From contig CAXKVV010000276.1 of the NCBI GenBank assembly GCA_964058805.1, positions 1 through 64,000 on the forward strand: 64,000 nt of DNA, read 5' to 3'. Position 1 is the stretch's first letter. Each line of letters opens with the position of its first letter. This stretch comes from Schoenoplectus triqueter (Eukaryota; Streptophyta; Magnoliopsida; Poales; Cyperaceae). The position numbers and the translations under genes are program-made. The notes beneath the pieces were generated by a model. It was not told where the DNA came from. It saw only the letters and a program-made list of their open reading frames with translations, and did not search any database. Positions 10,500-21,510 of this stretch are shown here, piece after piece.

Positions 10500-11335
10500 C
10501 TTAAAGGTTTTCACACCAAAAGATTGTTCGTTTGGGTCACCCAATTTTCCTAATTTACTAGCATATTATTTATATCGTACTTATTTGTTGGAATAAATTT
10601 TATTTTTTATTTAATTGCTTGCATTTTGTAATCTCTAAATGCTACGCACGGACATTAATGTTAACTTTCTATCAAGCATGACGATCGGAATATTAACCTT
10701 CAGATATTAGTCAAATTTGAACAGATTGTTTATACAAAATAAAAACACGAGCAAAAACTTTTTAAAAAAAATGATGGATTAAAATTTTCCGATTTAGGTT
10801 TTCAGAACATGGTTTTAAACTTTTAATTCATCCCTTGTTAAAACTATGTACATCACACGTGGAATCTAATGGAAAAAATAAATATAAGGTTGTCCAAAAA
10901 TTTTAATGATGTCAAATGGTAAAGTTGTGTCAAAATCCAACAAAACTAGAAAAGAGAGATGGCATAATTCAAACCGGTAAAAGAAAGTTATCATCATAAT
11001 TAATATTGATACAATTATAAGTTGCGTTGCATAATTTTATCGTGCCATATTCTGTCCATATGATTCTTAAAATCAAATATTAAGTATAATCGTTAATAAA
11101 AAAACAATACAAGTCTTAACAAATGACAATTTTAATAAAATTAAAATTTTTAATAAAATGGTAAACAATTGCATGAAATAAGTACAGTCAACACATTTTT
11201 TACCGCCACCTCATTAATAGATCTTATCATAGTACTGATAAACATATGATTCCGGATAGCCATATAAAAACTAAAATAAAAACGATCAGTGTATTTTTTT
11301 TTACTGTCAACTCATCAAAAGATTTAATCAATTTA
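10500..11335. repeat. Segment R copy 2 and AT-rich spacer
   Basis: Bases 10500-10830 are a diverged copy of segment R (TTTTCCTAATTTACTA, TGCATTTTGTAATCTC, GACATTAATGTTAACTTTCT). The rest, to 11335, is AT-rich and probably includes the 3' flank of the EIL gene at 11336. No other gene is seen. Confidence 0.45.
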
Positions 11336-12592
11336 CTAATTACCACTTGTGTTGCGCTCATTACCAGACTGTTCATACTCGAAACCAGTATCTCCATCAG
11401 TAGAAGCCCCACCCGGCTGCTCATCAAATATTTGGTGCGCAAGCGCAGGAGCATGATGGTATTGGACAGCACCACTAGCTGCTCCCGATCCCCCAATTTG
11501 ATTATTGTGCCCCACATTTGATGGTACATTTGCATAAAGCATAGGATTATAAGAAAAGGCCCAGGATGAATACCATGGAGCAAAGCTTCCACCCAATCCC
11601 AACTGAGGATTTGGCGGCCCTTGAATACTTTGTTGAGGCAGGCCCACCAGTGGCTCTGTAATTGGCCATGTTGAGGTGGTGCTGCTACCTGTTGTAAGAG
11701 GTGGCAAATGCATAACTCCAAAGGCATGCAAAAATGAAACCGCCTTATCTAAGGGCATGTTAGGGTACTCTCGGCAATATAGCTTTGCCTCCGTTACCAT
11801 TGCCAAAGTCCAGACCTTCTTTTCTTGGGCATTCATGTGTGACTGCAAATAACTTGAGTGGTCCACAAGGCTATATGGTTTCCAAAAGTCGGGAGACATC
11901 GACTTCACTATACCAACTAGCACCACAACCTTCCATTTCTTTCTTAGGCCATGCGGTTTCTTGAATGGTGGTGGCCCTTCAATTGTAGATATGCCAGTTT
12001 GGCCCCACCAGTCCTCCTGTGCTGTGGGCCACCATGGTGGTGGCACTTCCTTTTCATATGGAAACATTCTCTGTGGAGGGTCACAGTGCTGCATTAGGAG
12101 GGACATAATTGACCCAAGTGTTGGGTCAAAGAGCTCCATGAGCAGCTCGGTTGTTGATTTTGTGTCACTGCCCTCTGCCAAATTTTCTTCCATAGAATTT
12201 TCATTTTTGTAAAGGTCAATTTGTGCTGGAGCAGCTTTATCGAACATGACTTGCTCCTTCCACCATGCACGAAGACTATCAGAGGCCCCTATCATAGGTT
12301 TATTTGTTTTTGTTACCGTACCAATGACATAACCTTTGGTATTGCATTGTTCCGTCATCAATGACATGCGGTCCAAAATCCTTTGCTGGTAATGAGAAAC
12401 CATCTTCTGGTGGGCTTTCAGACTATTGTCAATGCAAGCCTTCTGTTTCTGTTTGGCGGTTTTGCCTCTCCTACTACATTCATAATCTCTAATTTTTGTA
12501 CCATATTCATTTATTTTCATTTGAATTTCCTCCCTAGTAAGTTCCCTATCAGGTGAAGAGGCCAAGGGAGATCCAGTGTTATTATCCTCCAT
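11336..12592 (-). CDS. EIN3-like transcription factor, N-terminally shortened copy (418 aa)
   Basis: One uninterrupted 418-codon frame. The EIN3 DNA-binding domain fills about residues 20-255: KQKACIDNSLK (about 48-58), GASDSLRAWWK (about 102-112), LMQHCDPPQRMFPYEK (about 166-181), PPPWWPTAQEDWW (about 184-196) and KKPHGLRKKWKVVVLVGIVK (about 211-230). The tail is rich in Pro, Gly and Asn. EIN3/EIL proteins are nuclear factors of ethylene or sulfur-starvation responses; the family is inferred from motifs and the role is not shown. Basic region I, expected near residues 25-40, is much altered. Compared with the plus-strand copy at 36870, the equivalent of its start codon reads AGATACG, so translation must begin about 65 residues later, at 12592. 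An ATG at 12602 in another frame comes first on the transcript. A 5'-UTR intron (12707-13665) and a TATA box (13824-13832) can be proposed. It may be a living short form or a young pseudogene. Confidence 0.7.
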   Translation of the reverse strand: MEDNNTGSPLASSPDRELTREEIQMKINEYGTKIRDYECSRRGKTAKQKQKACIDNSLKAHQKMVSHYQQRILDRMSLMTEQCNTKGYVIGTVTKTNKPMIGASDSLRAWWKEQVMFDKAAPAQIDLYKNENSMEENLAEGSDTKSTTELLMELFDPTLGSIMSLLMQHCDPPQRMFPYEKEVPPPWWPTAQEDWWGQTGISTIEGPPPFKKPHGLRKKWKVVVLVGIVKSMSPDFWKPYSLVDHSSYLQSHMNAQEKKVWTLAMVTEAKLYCREYPNMPLDKAVSFLHAFGVMHLPPLTTGSSTTSTWPITEPLVGLPQQSIQGPPNPQLGLGGSFAPWYSSWAFSYNPMLYANVPSNVGHNNQIGGSGAASGAVQYHHAPALAHQIFDEQPGGASTDGDTGFEYEQSGNERNTSGN

Positions 12593-13666
12593 AGGTGGCC
12601 CGGCATCTGATTGGTTTATATTTGCTTGGGGTAGTACTGCTTGCTCGGCTAGATCCCTTGATGTAGAAGGATTGGCTTCTGATTGGCTCCGTATCTTTTC
12701 TTATTTCTGCAAATTCCTTTTCAGTGTGATGTATAACAATTATAGTACTAATAGTACTTGTTTGAAGAATGATGCATGTACCGATGTAATTAAGAATATT
12801 AGTTATGCTTAAATTGGAAGAGTTTGATGAAGTATGTATTCTTGGCACTTCTTTTATTATGTATGTTTAAATGTAAAATGCATGCAATTATCAAGTTGAA
12901 TGCCTACTGAACTGTCAATATATAGTCTTAGCCGTTTATCAAGAATTTTCGATGTCTGTGGCGACTAAAATGATCAGATACTCTGAATCTCAGACTCTGC
13001 AACGTTCTTCTTTAAATGCCAGTGTCATTTTAATTTATCAAGAATCCTGGTCCTAAAACTTCCAATATTCTACATAAAATGAATGAGAATTATTGTGTTG
13101 TTTACAGATTTTTAATTGCTTAGCCAGCAGCTACATGAATTTGTATTGCTTGCAGATTTTTATTCTTTTTCTAGTGAAAAGACACTGCTAAGAAAAAATT
13201 CCTGATTGAAGTTGAAGTATTCCATCAACTAGATACATGTACATAAATAGGTATTGTTTTACAAACATCATGTGCATTTTATTTATCAGGCATACATAGC
13301 ATATAAACTTTACTTAGCAGGCACACATACAAATGAATTGTGAATTTTATTTTATTAGCATTTGAGCAGGCGCATCTTGAACTGTTAAATTATTTTTACA
13401 TCGTTAATCTCTATGTCAGGAATTTTTGGTTAACAAGGTATTTATATCTTGCATAGTTGCATGTTTTCTTATACCCATTCGAGGTGCCATGGCACATAGA
13501 CAATCGATAGAATGCAACTGATTTTACAGTTTAATCTGAATTAATAGTATTTTGCTATGACATCACCTAACTTCTACAGAGGAATGTGAGATTATACATA
13601 AGAAAAGCACATTCAATGGAAACAAAATGGAAAATAACAAAAAAGAGAGACTATAGAAATCAAACC
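12593..13666 (-). other. Proposed 5' UTR and leader intron of the 11.3-kb EIL gene
   Basis: Minus strand: a proposed first exon ends CCTCCAAAG at 13666 before GTTTGATTTC, and the acceptor TTTGCAG ends at 12707, giving a 959-bp intron. The plus-strand EIL gene has the same arrangement, with CTCTAAAG before GTTTCATTCC and TTTGCAG before AAACAACTAAA. The matching position and similar sequence support a real, inherited leader intron. Confidence 0.55.
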
Positions 13667-13823
13667 TTTGGAGGTTTGATCTTGGAGTTCACGGAACTTG
13701 CAGTGTTGCTCCTTACTTCGCCGGAGTACACGGAACTTGTCAACTATTAGTTGCTATAGAATTTGTTTGTATTCAGTGAAAGTCTTCGTTTTGTCAGATG
13801 ATGTAGAGAGAATGCCAAAGGTG

Positions 13824-13832
13824 TTTAAATAG
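13824..13832 (-). promoter_or_regulatory. Probable TATA box of the 11.3-kb EIL gene
   Basis: Minus strand reads CTATTTAAACACC. It lies about 160 bp upstream of the proposed leader-exon donor, in a locally less AT-rich stretch, as expected for a plant core promoter. Confidence 0.45.
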
Positions 13833-14024
13833 GAAGAGTGAGCGAACAGATACATGCCATAATTTAATGCCGCTTTGCTGATTAGCAAAGAACGATAGAG
13901 GGGCAAAATTAAGTATATTGTGATGAAAAGGTGCGAGTAAATTCATGTTGATTTCAAATTATATGCATTGCATTCACATGCAGCATCAGAATATTAAGAT
14001 TTGGCATCACTCCCTTCTGCTTAT

Positions 14025-14240
14025 GTTCCAAATTTTGAATTTTCACATTGTTTCTCTTTGCTTTACTTTATTTGTCTACCTTAATTTATTTTGCTAATCT
14101 ATCATATCACTGCCTCATTGAACAGTAATATTATCTAATCTAATCTTCAATGCATTGCAATATCAGCTAGCAATAAGCCAGTAAAGCAACCCATCGCCAT
14201 AAGTTTCCATTTTTGTACTCTAAGCTTGTGTCATCCATTC
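14025..14240. repeat. Duplicated segment, copy 2 (partner 4420-4640)
   Basis: It aligns along its length with 4420-4640 (see that entry) and lies upstream of the EIL promoter. The stretch 14241-14878 beyond it is AT-rich with no gene seen. Confidence 0.55.
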
Positions 14241-14878
14241 AACATGATGCAATTTAGTTACCATATTTTTGATAACTATGTTGTGCATATTTCCCCTAGC
14301 ACATGAGCCTAATAGCATATATTTATGAAATCACTGACTTTCGGCCAGACTGTCCTTTTGAGTGGTTTTTTACCCAATCAGCTAAATAGGTACTCTTCTG
14401 ATTGTTTTAGATACATATCAGATTTTATAAAAGAAAACTTTTTTTATCAAGAGACCAAGATTTATATTGGATTTTTCATATATAATTTTATATTTCATTA
14501 AAAATATTATTGCAAATTAATAAACAAAAAGAGACAGCAACAACATAGCCAAGTTCTTGTGCGTGTATTACTAAACTCCTTAATGTGATTACACAATAAA
14601 ATTTTAAAAAAGAAGACCACTAATAAACATTTTCTAAGATCCCCAATGGGTTTACAGTTTACACAGTAAATTAAAAAATAATAAAAGTATAGGAAATAAC
14701 AAGCTGAATCAGTGAATCCACCGGAGAGCTGGAGATGATGATGGGTACCAAGTATAACTATCTGGTTCTTGACATTTGCAAATATTGGGTACATATTATA
14801 AGCTCCGTGTTGATTATACATGAGAATTAACCTTTTCCACTTGAGGTCTTCTGTGAATTGAATGACATAACGCACACT

Positions 14879-15350
14879 TTAACTCTGTGTCATAGTTTGC
14901 CTATTTTGGCCTCTACTACCAAATAAACCAGTCCAAAACTTCCTTTTGGCATTCATCCACAACCCGCAAGTAACACGACTGCTCTGGGAATTATTGCTAA
15001 CATAGGCAAGCAAAAATTTAGCTGCCTCATCTGCAGGTATGCCCGGGTGCTCTTGGCAGTACAGCTTTGCCGCTGCTACAAAAGCCAAAGTCCAGAACTA
15101 CATTTCTTCGGCATTCATGTGTAGCGACAAGTACTGTGATTGCTTTGCAAGATCATATTGCTTTGAGAAGTCAGGAGACATCAGCTTTATTATCCCGATT
15201 ATTACCGCTGCCTTGCACTTCTTCCTCAAATCGTGCGGCCTTTTGTATGGAGGCGGGCCTTCCTCAGGTGAGATGCCTATTTGGTCCCACCAGCCCTCCT
15301 GTGTAGTGGGTCACCATGGTGGTGGAACTTGCTGTTCAATATGAATCTTT
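14879..15350 (-). pseudogene. EIN3-like pseudogene fragment
   Basis: Minus strand from about 15345: degraded matches to the WW-rich and KKPHDLRKK-like part of the EIN3 domain, then IIKLMS-type sequence, and then FVAAAKLYCQEHPGIPADEA (15088-15020), which corresponds to LVAEAKQYCQEHPNISADEA of the 36.9-kb gene. A second, partial copy of the MNAK-KFWT phrase follows near 14960-14930, so the fragment also contains a small internal repeat. It has frame breaks and lacks the N-terminal half. It lies head-to-tail with the next fragment at 15477-15950. Confidence 0.75.
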
Positions 15351-15476
15351 TCCATTCACGCAACACAGATAATTGATTGAAAAGTATTGATAAACATTCC
15401 TTATTTACATAAACCTGGCAACACCAAAAATAAAAAATAATGAATGAACAAAAAAGAGATAAAAAAGAAAAGAGCT

Positions 15477-15950
15477 ATCATCTGCCATAAGCAAGGAGAA
15501 ATGCAGCTGCCTCCTCTGTCAGTATGCTCGGGTGCTCTTGGCAGTACAGCTTAGCCTTTCCTACCAAAGCCAAAGTCCAGAACTTTTTTTTTCTTGGCAT
15601 TCATGTGTAGTGACAAGTATTGTGATTGCTCCACAAGAGCATACAGCTTTGAGAAGTCGGGAGACATCAACTTTATTATACCGATGATCACTGCCGCCTT
15701 CCATTTCTTCCTCAAATCATGTGGCTTTTTGAATGGAGGCGGGACTTCCTCTACTGAGATGCCTGATTGGCCCACCAACCCTCCTGTGTAGTGGGCCACT
15801 ACAGTGGTGGCGGCAGACACTTTTCTTATGAAAAATTCCTTTCTGGAGGATTGCAGACAGTGCTACACTAGTAGGACCAAAATTGAACTTATTATTGCCA
15901 TTTGTATCTAATTGGTTAAGGTGTCTCGACATTGGAAGGATGACAACTAT
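15477..15950 (-). pseudogene. EIN3-like pseudogene fragment, tandem to the previous one
   Basis: Minus strand: a diverged MQHCDPPQ region (15890-15830), a frameshifted WW region, and then KKPHDLRKKWKAAVIIGIIK (about 15730-15670) and SQYLSLHMNAKKKK. The frame is lost in a run of eight or more A/T at about 15583-15591. The other frame resumes with KAKLYCQEHPSILTEEAA to about 15485. The copy has no N-terminal half and no C-terminal tail. Its left edge and that of the 14879-15350 fragment stop near the same point of the gene, so one is probably a tandem duplicate of the other. Confidence 0.75.
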
Positions 15951-16225
15951 GTAGTTTACGACAAGAAAGGTTGGCCTGGAAAATTGTATTTCACCATATT
16001 TATCATTTTGTAGTTGGGGTAGGATGTAAATTTACTTGATGGCGGTGATCTGGAAAGGTGATCGGGCTGAGGAACCATCAGGTACCGAGTCATATGTATT
16101 TCTAGGTAGATGATGCAGTCTGATAAAACATTTATGGTTCTTTTATATAATGTTAAGACTAGTTCTCCATCTACAATAATCTGTGTGGGACTAAAATAAG
16201 ACCGAAGATACGAACCGGACTGCCA
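15915..16225. repeat. Duplicated EIL-flank segment
   Basis: Close relative of 10165-10400 (CTCGACATTGGAAGGATGAC to AATCTGTGTGGGACTAAAAT). In both places it directly follows an EIL piece truncated in the MQHC region, so the pair was duplicated after truncation. Confidence 0.65.
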
Positions 16226-17029
16226 ATGATATTTGTTGTAATATGCAATCTATAATATTTCCAAAACATTCTTTGTCGAATTATTGTTAGTATATCTATG
16301 CACCGTACAAGCAGGGGCGGAATTAGGATTTAATTCAGCTTCTGATTGCTCTATCGCCGCCTGAGGTTGTTCCATGTGGTTGTCTCGGTGTGAAGGGACC
16401 TGCCTTCGATTGGTCAATAGCACGTTAACGCCTTGTGCGGTCATTTTATGATATAATATAATTTGCTGTGAATTTGACAGGACCCATGAAGAACAGTTTT
16501 CTGATAATCCTATTCTGGACCATCTAGAAATATCGAAATGAATTGATATTCTGAGATCAAATTTTGAAACTGTGAGAACTTTAGTTTGTCTAATTATATC
16601 TCTTGTGCGATATTGGAAGGATCAAGATGTGGATGCTAGAGAATTTGGAAATAATCCCTATATGCAAGTGATGGGCCCAATTCCTTTCCTGGCATGATTT
16701 CAGATGAAGTACATCAAATAATTATTTGGCTATGAATGTATATTATCTGCGTTTGGAGATATTTCCTTGCTAGTGCCTACTTGTATGCTTTTTTTTAGGG
16801 ACTGACATTAAAGTCATTTGACAATAAGGGTTTTGGATACACTGAAGAATTTAGGGTAAGAGCAGATACGATCAATGTTAATTGTTTGCCATATTAGAAG
16901 GGATAATCTGTGGAGTCTGAGTCTGTAAAGTTATGGGCAATATCATGACTTTTCTCCAAAAAAAATGTTGATGTTTTGTGTTCACCATTTGAACTCTATG
17001 AGGCAGTCAATCCACATCCTCCAAGGGAC
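16226..17029. other. Intergenic; one hAT-like end
   Basis: GCAGGGGCGGAATTAGGATT at 16312-16331 resembles the ends of the hAT MITEs at 40927 and 55426, but I found no partner end. The rest shows no gene. Confidence 0.35.
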
Positions 17030-17160
17030 CGCCCACTTCTGCAGCCTGCACCAGGGGCGTATGATTTATTTGATGACATAATCCTTCTCTCTGATGGCCA
17101 GGTGGTTTACCATGGCCCACGCGACATAGTGCTTGAGTTCCACGAGTGGGTTCAGGTGAC
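17030..17160 (+). pseudogene. ABCG/PDR transporter exon fragment
   Basis: The frame encodes [20 protein letters not shown], then [19 protein letters not shown]. It matches the highly conserved segment just after the first nucleotide-binding domain of plant pleiotropic-drug-resistance (full-size ABCG) transporters, where [21 protein letters not shown] is usual. Only about 40 codons are present. Walker motifs, the signature motif and membrane segments are all missing, and the frame closes at 17162. It is an isolated exon relic, perhaps carried here by a transposon. The change of the usual ET to GA and of the usual Q to H before GPR fits loss of constraint. Confidence 0.8.
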
Positions 17161-18026
17161 CTGAGAGGAAGGGAAATCGTAATTCCAATCTATCTTCTGC
17201 AAAGTAGTTCTTCGGTTAGTGCCAACTGCCTACTTGAAACATAGAAAATAATTTTTTTTGAAGCAGTGTGCGATTGCCCTACTTTGATTCCATTTAAATT
17301 TAAAATATTTACATAATCCATTTTACAAGAAGAAAAAATAAGAAGAAAAGAAAGAGAGACCGAAACTTTACAAAATAGCCAATTTCGAGAAAAAAAAAAT
17401 ATAAATCTAAAATTCTAAAACTCTTTAAGAATGCTCGTTGCTCTTAATTTTTTATCATAACTCAATGTCAAGGATCACCTTCATAGTTACGTTATAAGAT
17501 GTCAGCCTCTTATTTTCGAAGATGCGTGTATTTCTCTCTTTTCATATGTTTCAGAAGTGTATTTGCTTGCTACTCTAGAGTTTGCTAGTCTTCCAGCATC
17601 CAGTGTACGAGAGAGATATATGACAGAAGATGGAAGCTAGTGATTGTTTGGTAGGATGTCGTTTCAGATCCGTCGTGTAAGGAGCATGATAAGAAGATGT
17701 GATATGTTGTTTCTTGCATGATTCAATTACAAAGAACGTACATGACGCCCCACATGATCAATTTCTTTTTTACAAATTTTCATTTGTCAGTAGTTTATTT
17801 TTTATCATCAATCAGAGAAATATTTTGATTTTGTTCGGCAGATGAAGCTTCCAAGGAATATAAGTATAGGGTGGCTGCACACCTGGATTATAATGAAATT
17901 ATATGCAGATTTGGAGTAGATGCCACTTGATGTTTTCATCCATAAAATTTATGGTGGGTGATCTCCTTGTGCAAGCATAGTGGGATGAGGGAGATAATAT
18001 CCTTAATGAAGAAAGTAAGTGGCTGG
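17161..18026. other. Intergenic, no gene seen
   Basis: AT-rich, with no coding frame or recognised repeat. Confidence 0.4.
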
Positions 18027-19420
18027 TGTTAGTGATATGTGTCATAGATCTAATCATTAGATGATTTTTTTTAGTTTATTAGTGAATGATTATATTATTT
18101 TATTCCTTGAGTTAATATATTTTTATGGAACATTCGTATTGATGACTTAAATTATAGAACTCCACTAATGAAATAATATAACTATTCTAAACGTCTCTAA
18201 GATCAGTGTGTGAGGTAGATGCTGACTAAGTTCTACATGTCATTCGATAAGGAGTTATTTGTCTAATCACACGAGTGTGTACAAGGAGTTGTATAACATT
18301 AGACATACCCAAAATGAAATATCATATGGATTATGTTACGTGTCATTGATATTTTATTATATTTTGAATTTTAAGGTTGAGAAAGACACGTGCATTGCTG
18401 GTACTGTCCAACGTTTACTTTAATCAGGAGTTATATAGACAATTACTGCAGTGTATATGATTTGTGAGGATGAACAATACACATCAATATATCATTACTC
18501 TCTATATATGATATAGATGATGATATCACTGGACTCCTTGATGAGGATAAATTATGAGCATGTAATATGATATCATGTGGCAAAAAAAATTCAAGAAATA
18601 ATAATTGACAAAGAATGACACATTCCTACTTTATAATTATTAAGATATAATGTGGCAAAAAAATGACACAAAACATATTCTTATGTTTCAGGGATCACAA
18701 ATTGGTTTGCATATTCGTCCACATCATTTGAGTAATCAATGTACCTTGGCTAGCTATACTATTGATTAATAAAATTAAATAATTTAATTTTATTACCAAC
18801 ATGATGGGATCCCAAAGGGTTACACCATAAAAGATTGAAAAAGAATATATTAATATAGCATATCGAATATATATATGACGTAGTCTAAATTAATTATAAA
18901 TGTTATAATTAATTTTAGTAAGTCATATGATATTAATATATGAGCAATTTTATACTATTATATAGTATAAAATAATCCTAATATAATTTATAATATGTGT
19001 GACATGATTATGAATTAAATCAACACATAAGAAGAAAAATGAAACCCATATATTTATATGTGATATAAATTGGATATTGAGTTTTATGGAATGAGAGGAA
19101 AATAAGTAAGTATCATTTAAATAGCATTAGAGCCTAAAATTAAATCATTTGATGATCTATGGCTATTAGGGATGGATGGTATTGGATGCCCTAAATCCTA
19201 AGCTATTTAAAGAGATGTTTTATTGCTTCATATGTGATTTTCTCTCTCTTCCTCCATTATGGACAAAAATTAAAAGTATTCCTTAGATGCTTTACAATTG
19301 GGAAGCTTGCCACCACCATCATTGGAAGAGCAAGACAAGCAAGAGGTTGTAGATCGAACCATCTCCTTTATAAGTTGCTTTACAGATCAACTCAAATGTT
19401 AATCCTCTTCTTTGTTAATT
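18027..19420 (+). mobile_element. Diverged LTR remnant, related to the LTR at 61551
   Basis: It starts TGTTAGTG like the solo LTR at 61551-63281 and shares ordered words with it: CAATCATTG-type sequence at the start, a GATAAGGAGTTAT segment, ATGAAATATC-like stretches, and GGGATCCCAAAGGGTTACACC (18806-18826) against GGGTCCCAAAGGGTCACACC. A TATTTAAAG box near 19204 and a following pyrimidine-rich tract fit the promoter and R region. The right edge is uncertain (about 19420). It carries no coding sequence. Confidence 0.55.
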
Positions 19421-19469
19421 AGGTGCTTAAGCAAATCCGTTTGGAAACACTCTTGTGTCCATTTTTCAC

Positions 19470-19975
19470 ATTATGCGTTTTAGAACTCATTTTCGATGAC
19501 ACCGTGGGCCGCTGCATGTAGTTTTCAAGTGTTGCGATTTCGGAGTCGTTTTTGAAGTTTCCGAGATCGTTGTGTCCTATTTTCACTTTTTGTGTTACCT
19601 CACTCATTTTCGGCGATCCCAGGTTCGGTGTGTTCATTTTTTATGTTTTGCGCTCAACAACTCATTTTCGACGATACGGGGACCGTTGTGTCTAATTTTT
19701 AAGTTTTGCGATTCTAGACTCATTAATGACGGCTCCGGGATTGTTGTGTCTGATTTTGACATTTTGCGCTCTCATGCTTGTCTTTGGCGATTACGGGGGT
19801 TGCGTCCAATTTTTAAATTTTGTATTTCCAGACTCATTTTCGACGGTCATGTGGGTGGTGCGTCGGTTTTTCACATTTTACGGTCCAAAATTTCATTTTT
19901 GATGGTACTGAAATCGCTACGTCTAGTTTTACGTTTTATAGTTTCATACTCGTTTTCATCGGTATTGAAAGGATG
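19470..19975. repeat. 58-bp degenerate tandem repeat array
   Basis: About eight to nine diverged units of 56-59 bp share the pattern ACTCATTTTCGACGAT, then a GC-rich centre, then CGTTGTGTC, then TTTTCACATTTTGCG. Landmarks GTTGTGTCC, GTGTGTTC, GTTGTGTCT, TTGTGTCTG, TTGCGTCCA, GTGCGTCGG and GCTACGTCT occur at about 19570, 19627, 19684, 19744, 19801, 19857 and 19917. The array has no long conserved frame, so I treat it as non-coding. It lies between the LTR remnant and an EIL-flank duplicate. Confidence 0.8.
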
Positions 19976-20475
19976 GCAACTAGCTGGTCTAGAAACATAA
20001 AGCAGTTTTTACTCTTTTATGTTGTTTCAATACACAAATTGAATTACAGGTCCCTTACTTTTCCTAATTTACTCCCATATAAATTTTCTGTAATAAAATG
20101 TAATTTTTGAGTTAATTGACTGCATGTTGTAATTTCGAAATGCTATGTACCGATGTTAATGTTAAATTTCTATCAAGGATGACGATTTGAATAACCTTAA
20201 GATATTAGTCAATTTTTAAGAGATCGTCTATAAAAAGGAAAGACACGGGCAAGAGCTTTTTTGGATGGATTAAAAATACAGGATTAAAATTATTAATCTA
20301 CAATAGGATTAATTGCAGTGAATAACTAAAATTAAAAAAAAAGGTCACTAGCGTTTTGAGGAATTTAATTTTATAAATTCATGATATAAAAGATGTTACA
20401 TTATATGGATTCTAAAAGAAATCAATTGTATATGTGATGGATCTTAAGATTCATTTTTCTAAAAGAGCAGGATTG
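19960..20475. repeat. EIL-flank core and segment R, copy 3
   Basis: It begins with GAAAGGATGGCAACTAGCTG, as at 3750, and runs straight into segment R (AGGTCCCTTACTTTTCCTAA and so on), the closest relative of 7705-8270. No gene is seen. Confidence 0.6.
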
Positions 20476-20820
20476 ACGTCGAAGTTACTTTACAATAACA
20501 GTGATTTTATTGTGCATTCAACTTTTATACTATGTCTAATATTGTTCAAATGAAAATTTGAAAAATATAGATATGTTTGTAATGACTTCGATAAAATGAT
20601 TTAAAATATCACTAAGAAATTATTAATTGAAGCTTCTCAAGAGTTCATGTAAGTATAACTTATGTAAGTTCATTTTTTTGTTTTCAGTTATTATTATTAT
20701 TTTTGTATGTCATGGAAGAATAAAAGTTTCATTAAAATAAATTATAAAAAGTATATTATGTATACTTCTTCATGATAATGATCATAGTACATAGTAATAG
20801 TACTACTACTATTAATAATA

Positions 20821-21190
20821 GAGTGAGATTATTTTGCTTCGTGAAACATAGTGGCTAACATGCTTTAGACTCAAATCTTTATTTTTAAATCAGATATGAC
20901 ATATATGAACTATTCAATTTAATTTTTAGATCAAAAAGTATTAGCAAACCATATTTTATATCTTTTTGAATTTTATTCGCTATCTTTTTGATGGAAAAAA
21001 TCAAGAAAATAATTCATCCAAAAACAATGATTTCTCATCATCCAAAAAATAATAAAAGTTCTAAAAATAACATAGAATTTGTTTTGCTAATACATTTTGA
21101 TATGGAGATTATATTGAACGATTCGAATCGATCATATTTAGTTTGAAATTAGAAATTTGGGTCTGAAATACACTAGCCATTGTGCTTGAC
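20821..21190. mobile_element. Hairpin element of family A, diverged copy
   Basis: GAGTGAGATTATTTTGCTTCGTGAAACATAG at the left has an inverted, decayed partner near 21165-21190. The interior shares CTATTTTTTGAT/GAAAAAAT and the AACGATTCGAATCGATCAT centre with the copies at 24082 and 39861. Confidence 0.5.
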
Positions 21191-21194
21191 GAAA

Positions 21195-21510
21195 TATAAA
21201 AACATAAATTATTTGATTATTTTCATTAAGAAATTTTATTTAATATCGTAAATAATGAAAAAATTATGTAAATATTCTAAAATATGAAGTCATTTAGAGT
21301 AAATCTTTCTTCGTTGACTTGATTATTTATTTTTTAGTTTTTTTTAATATCTAAAAGGATATTACTTTTTATAGTTATTTATTATATAAAAAATATTCAA
21401 ATTAATTTTTTTTATTTAGTACTCAATTAGTTAATAAGTTTGAATTTAATATGCTATTGTAATTCGATTATTCACCACCTTGATTAAAATTTCCCTCACT
21501 CCTAATAATA
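21195..21510. mobile_element. Fragment of the 433-bp hAT MITE family
   Basis: TTTAATATCGTAAATAATGA, AAAATATGAAGTCATTTAGA, AGTACTCAATTAGTTAATAA and GCTATTGTAATTCGATTATT occur in the same order as in the MITEs at 40927-41358 and 55426-55859. The left end is missing. Confidence 0.6.

Noticed and set aside
11227..11727. 166-codon minus-strand ORF overlapping the 418-codon EIL frame
   Set aside because: It is an alternative frame of the EIL C-terminal region. The 418-codon frame carries the conserved motifs. The same shadow frame is the longer one in the 9.3-kb copy only because that copy is frameshifted.
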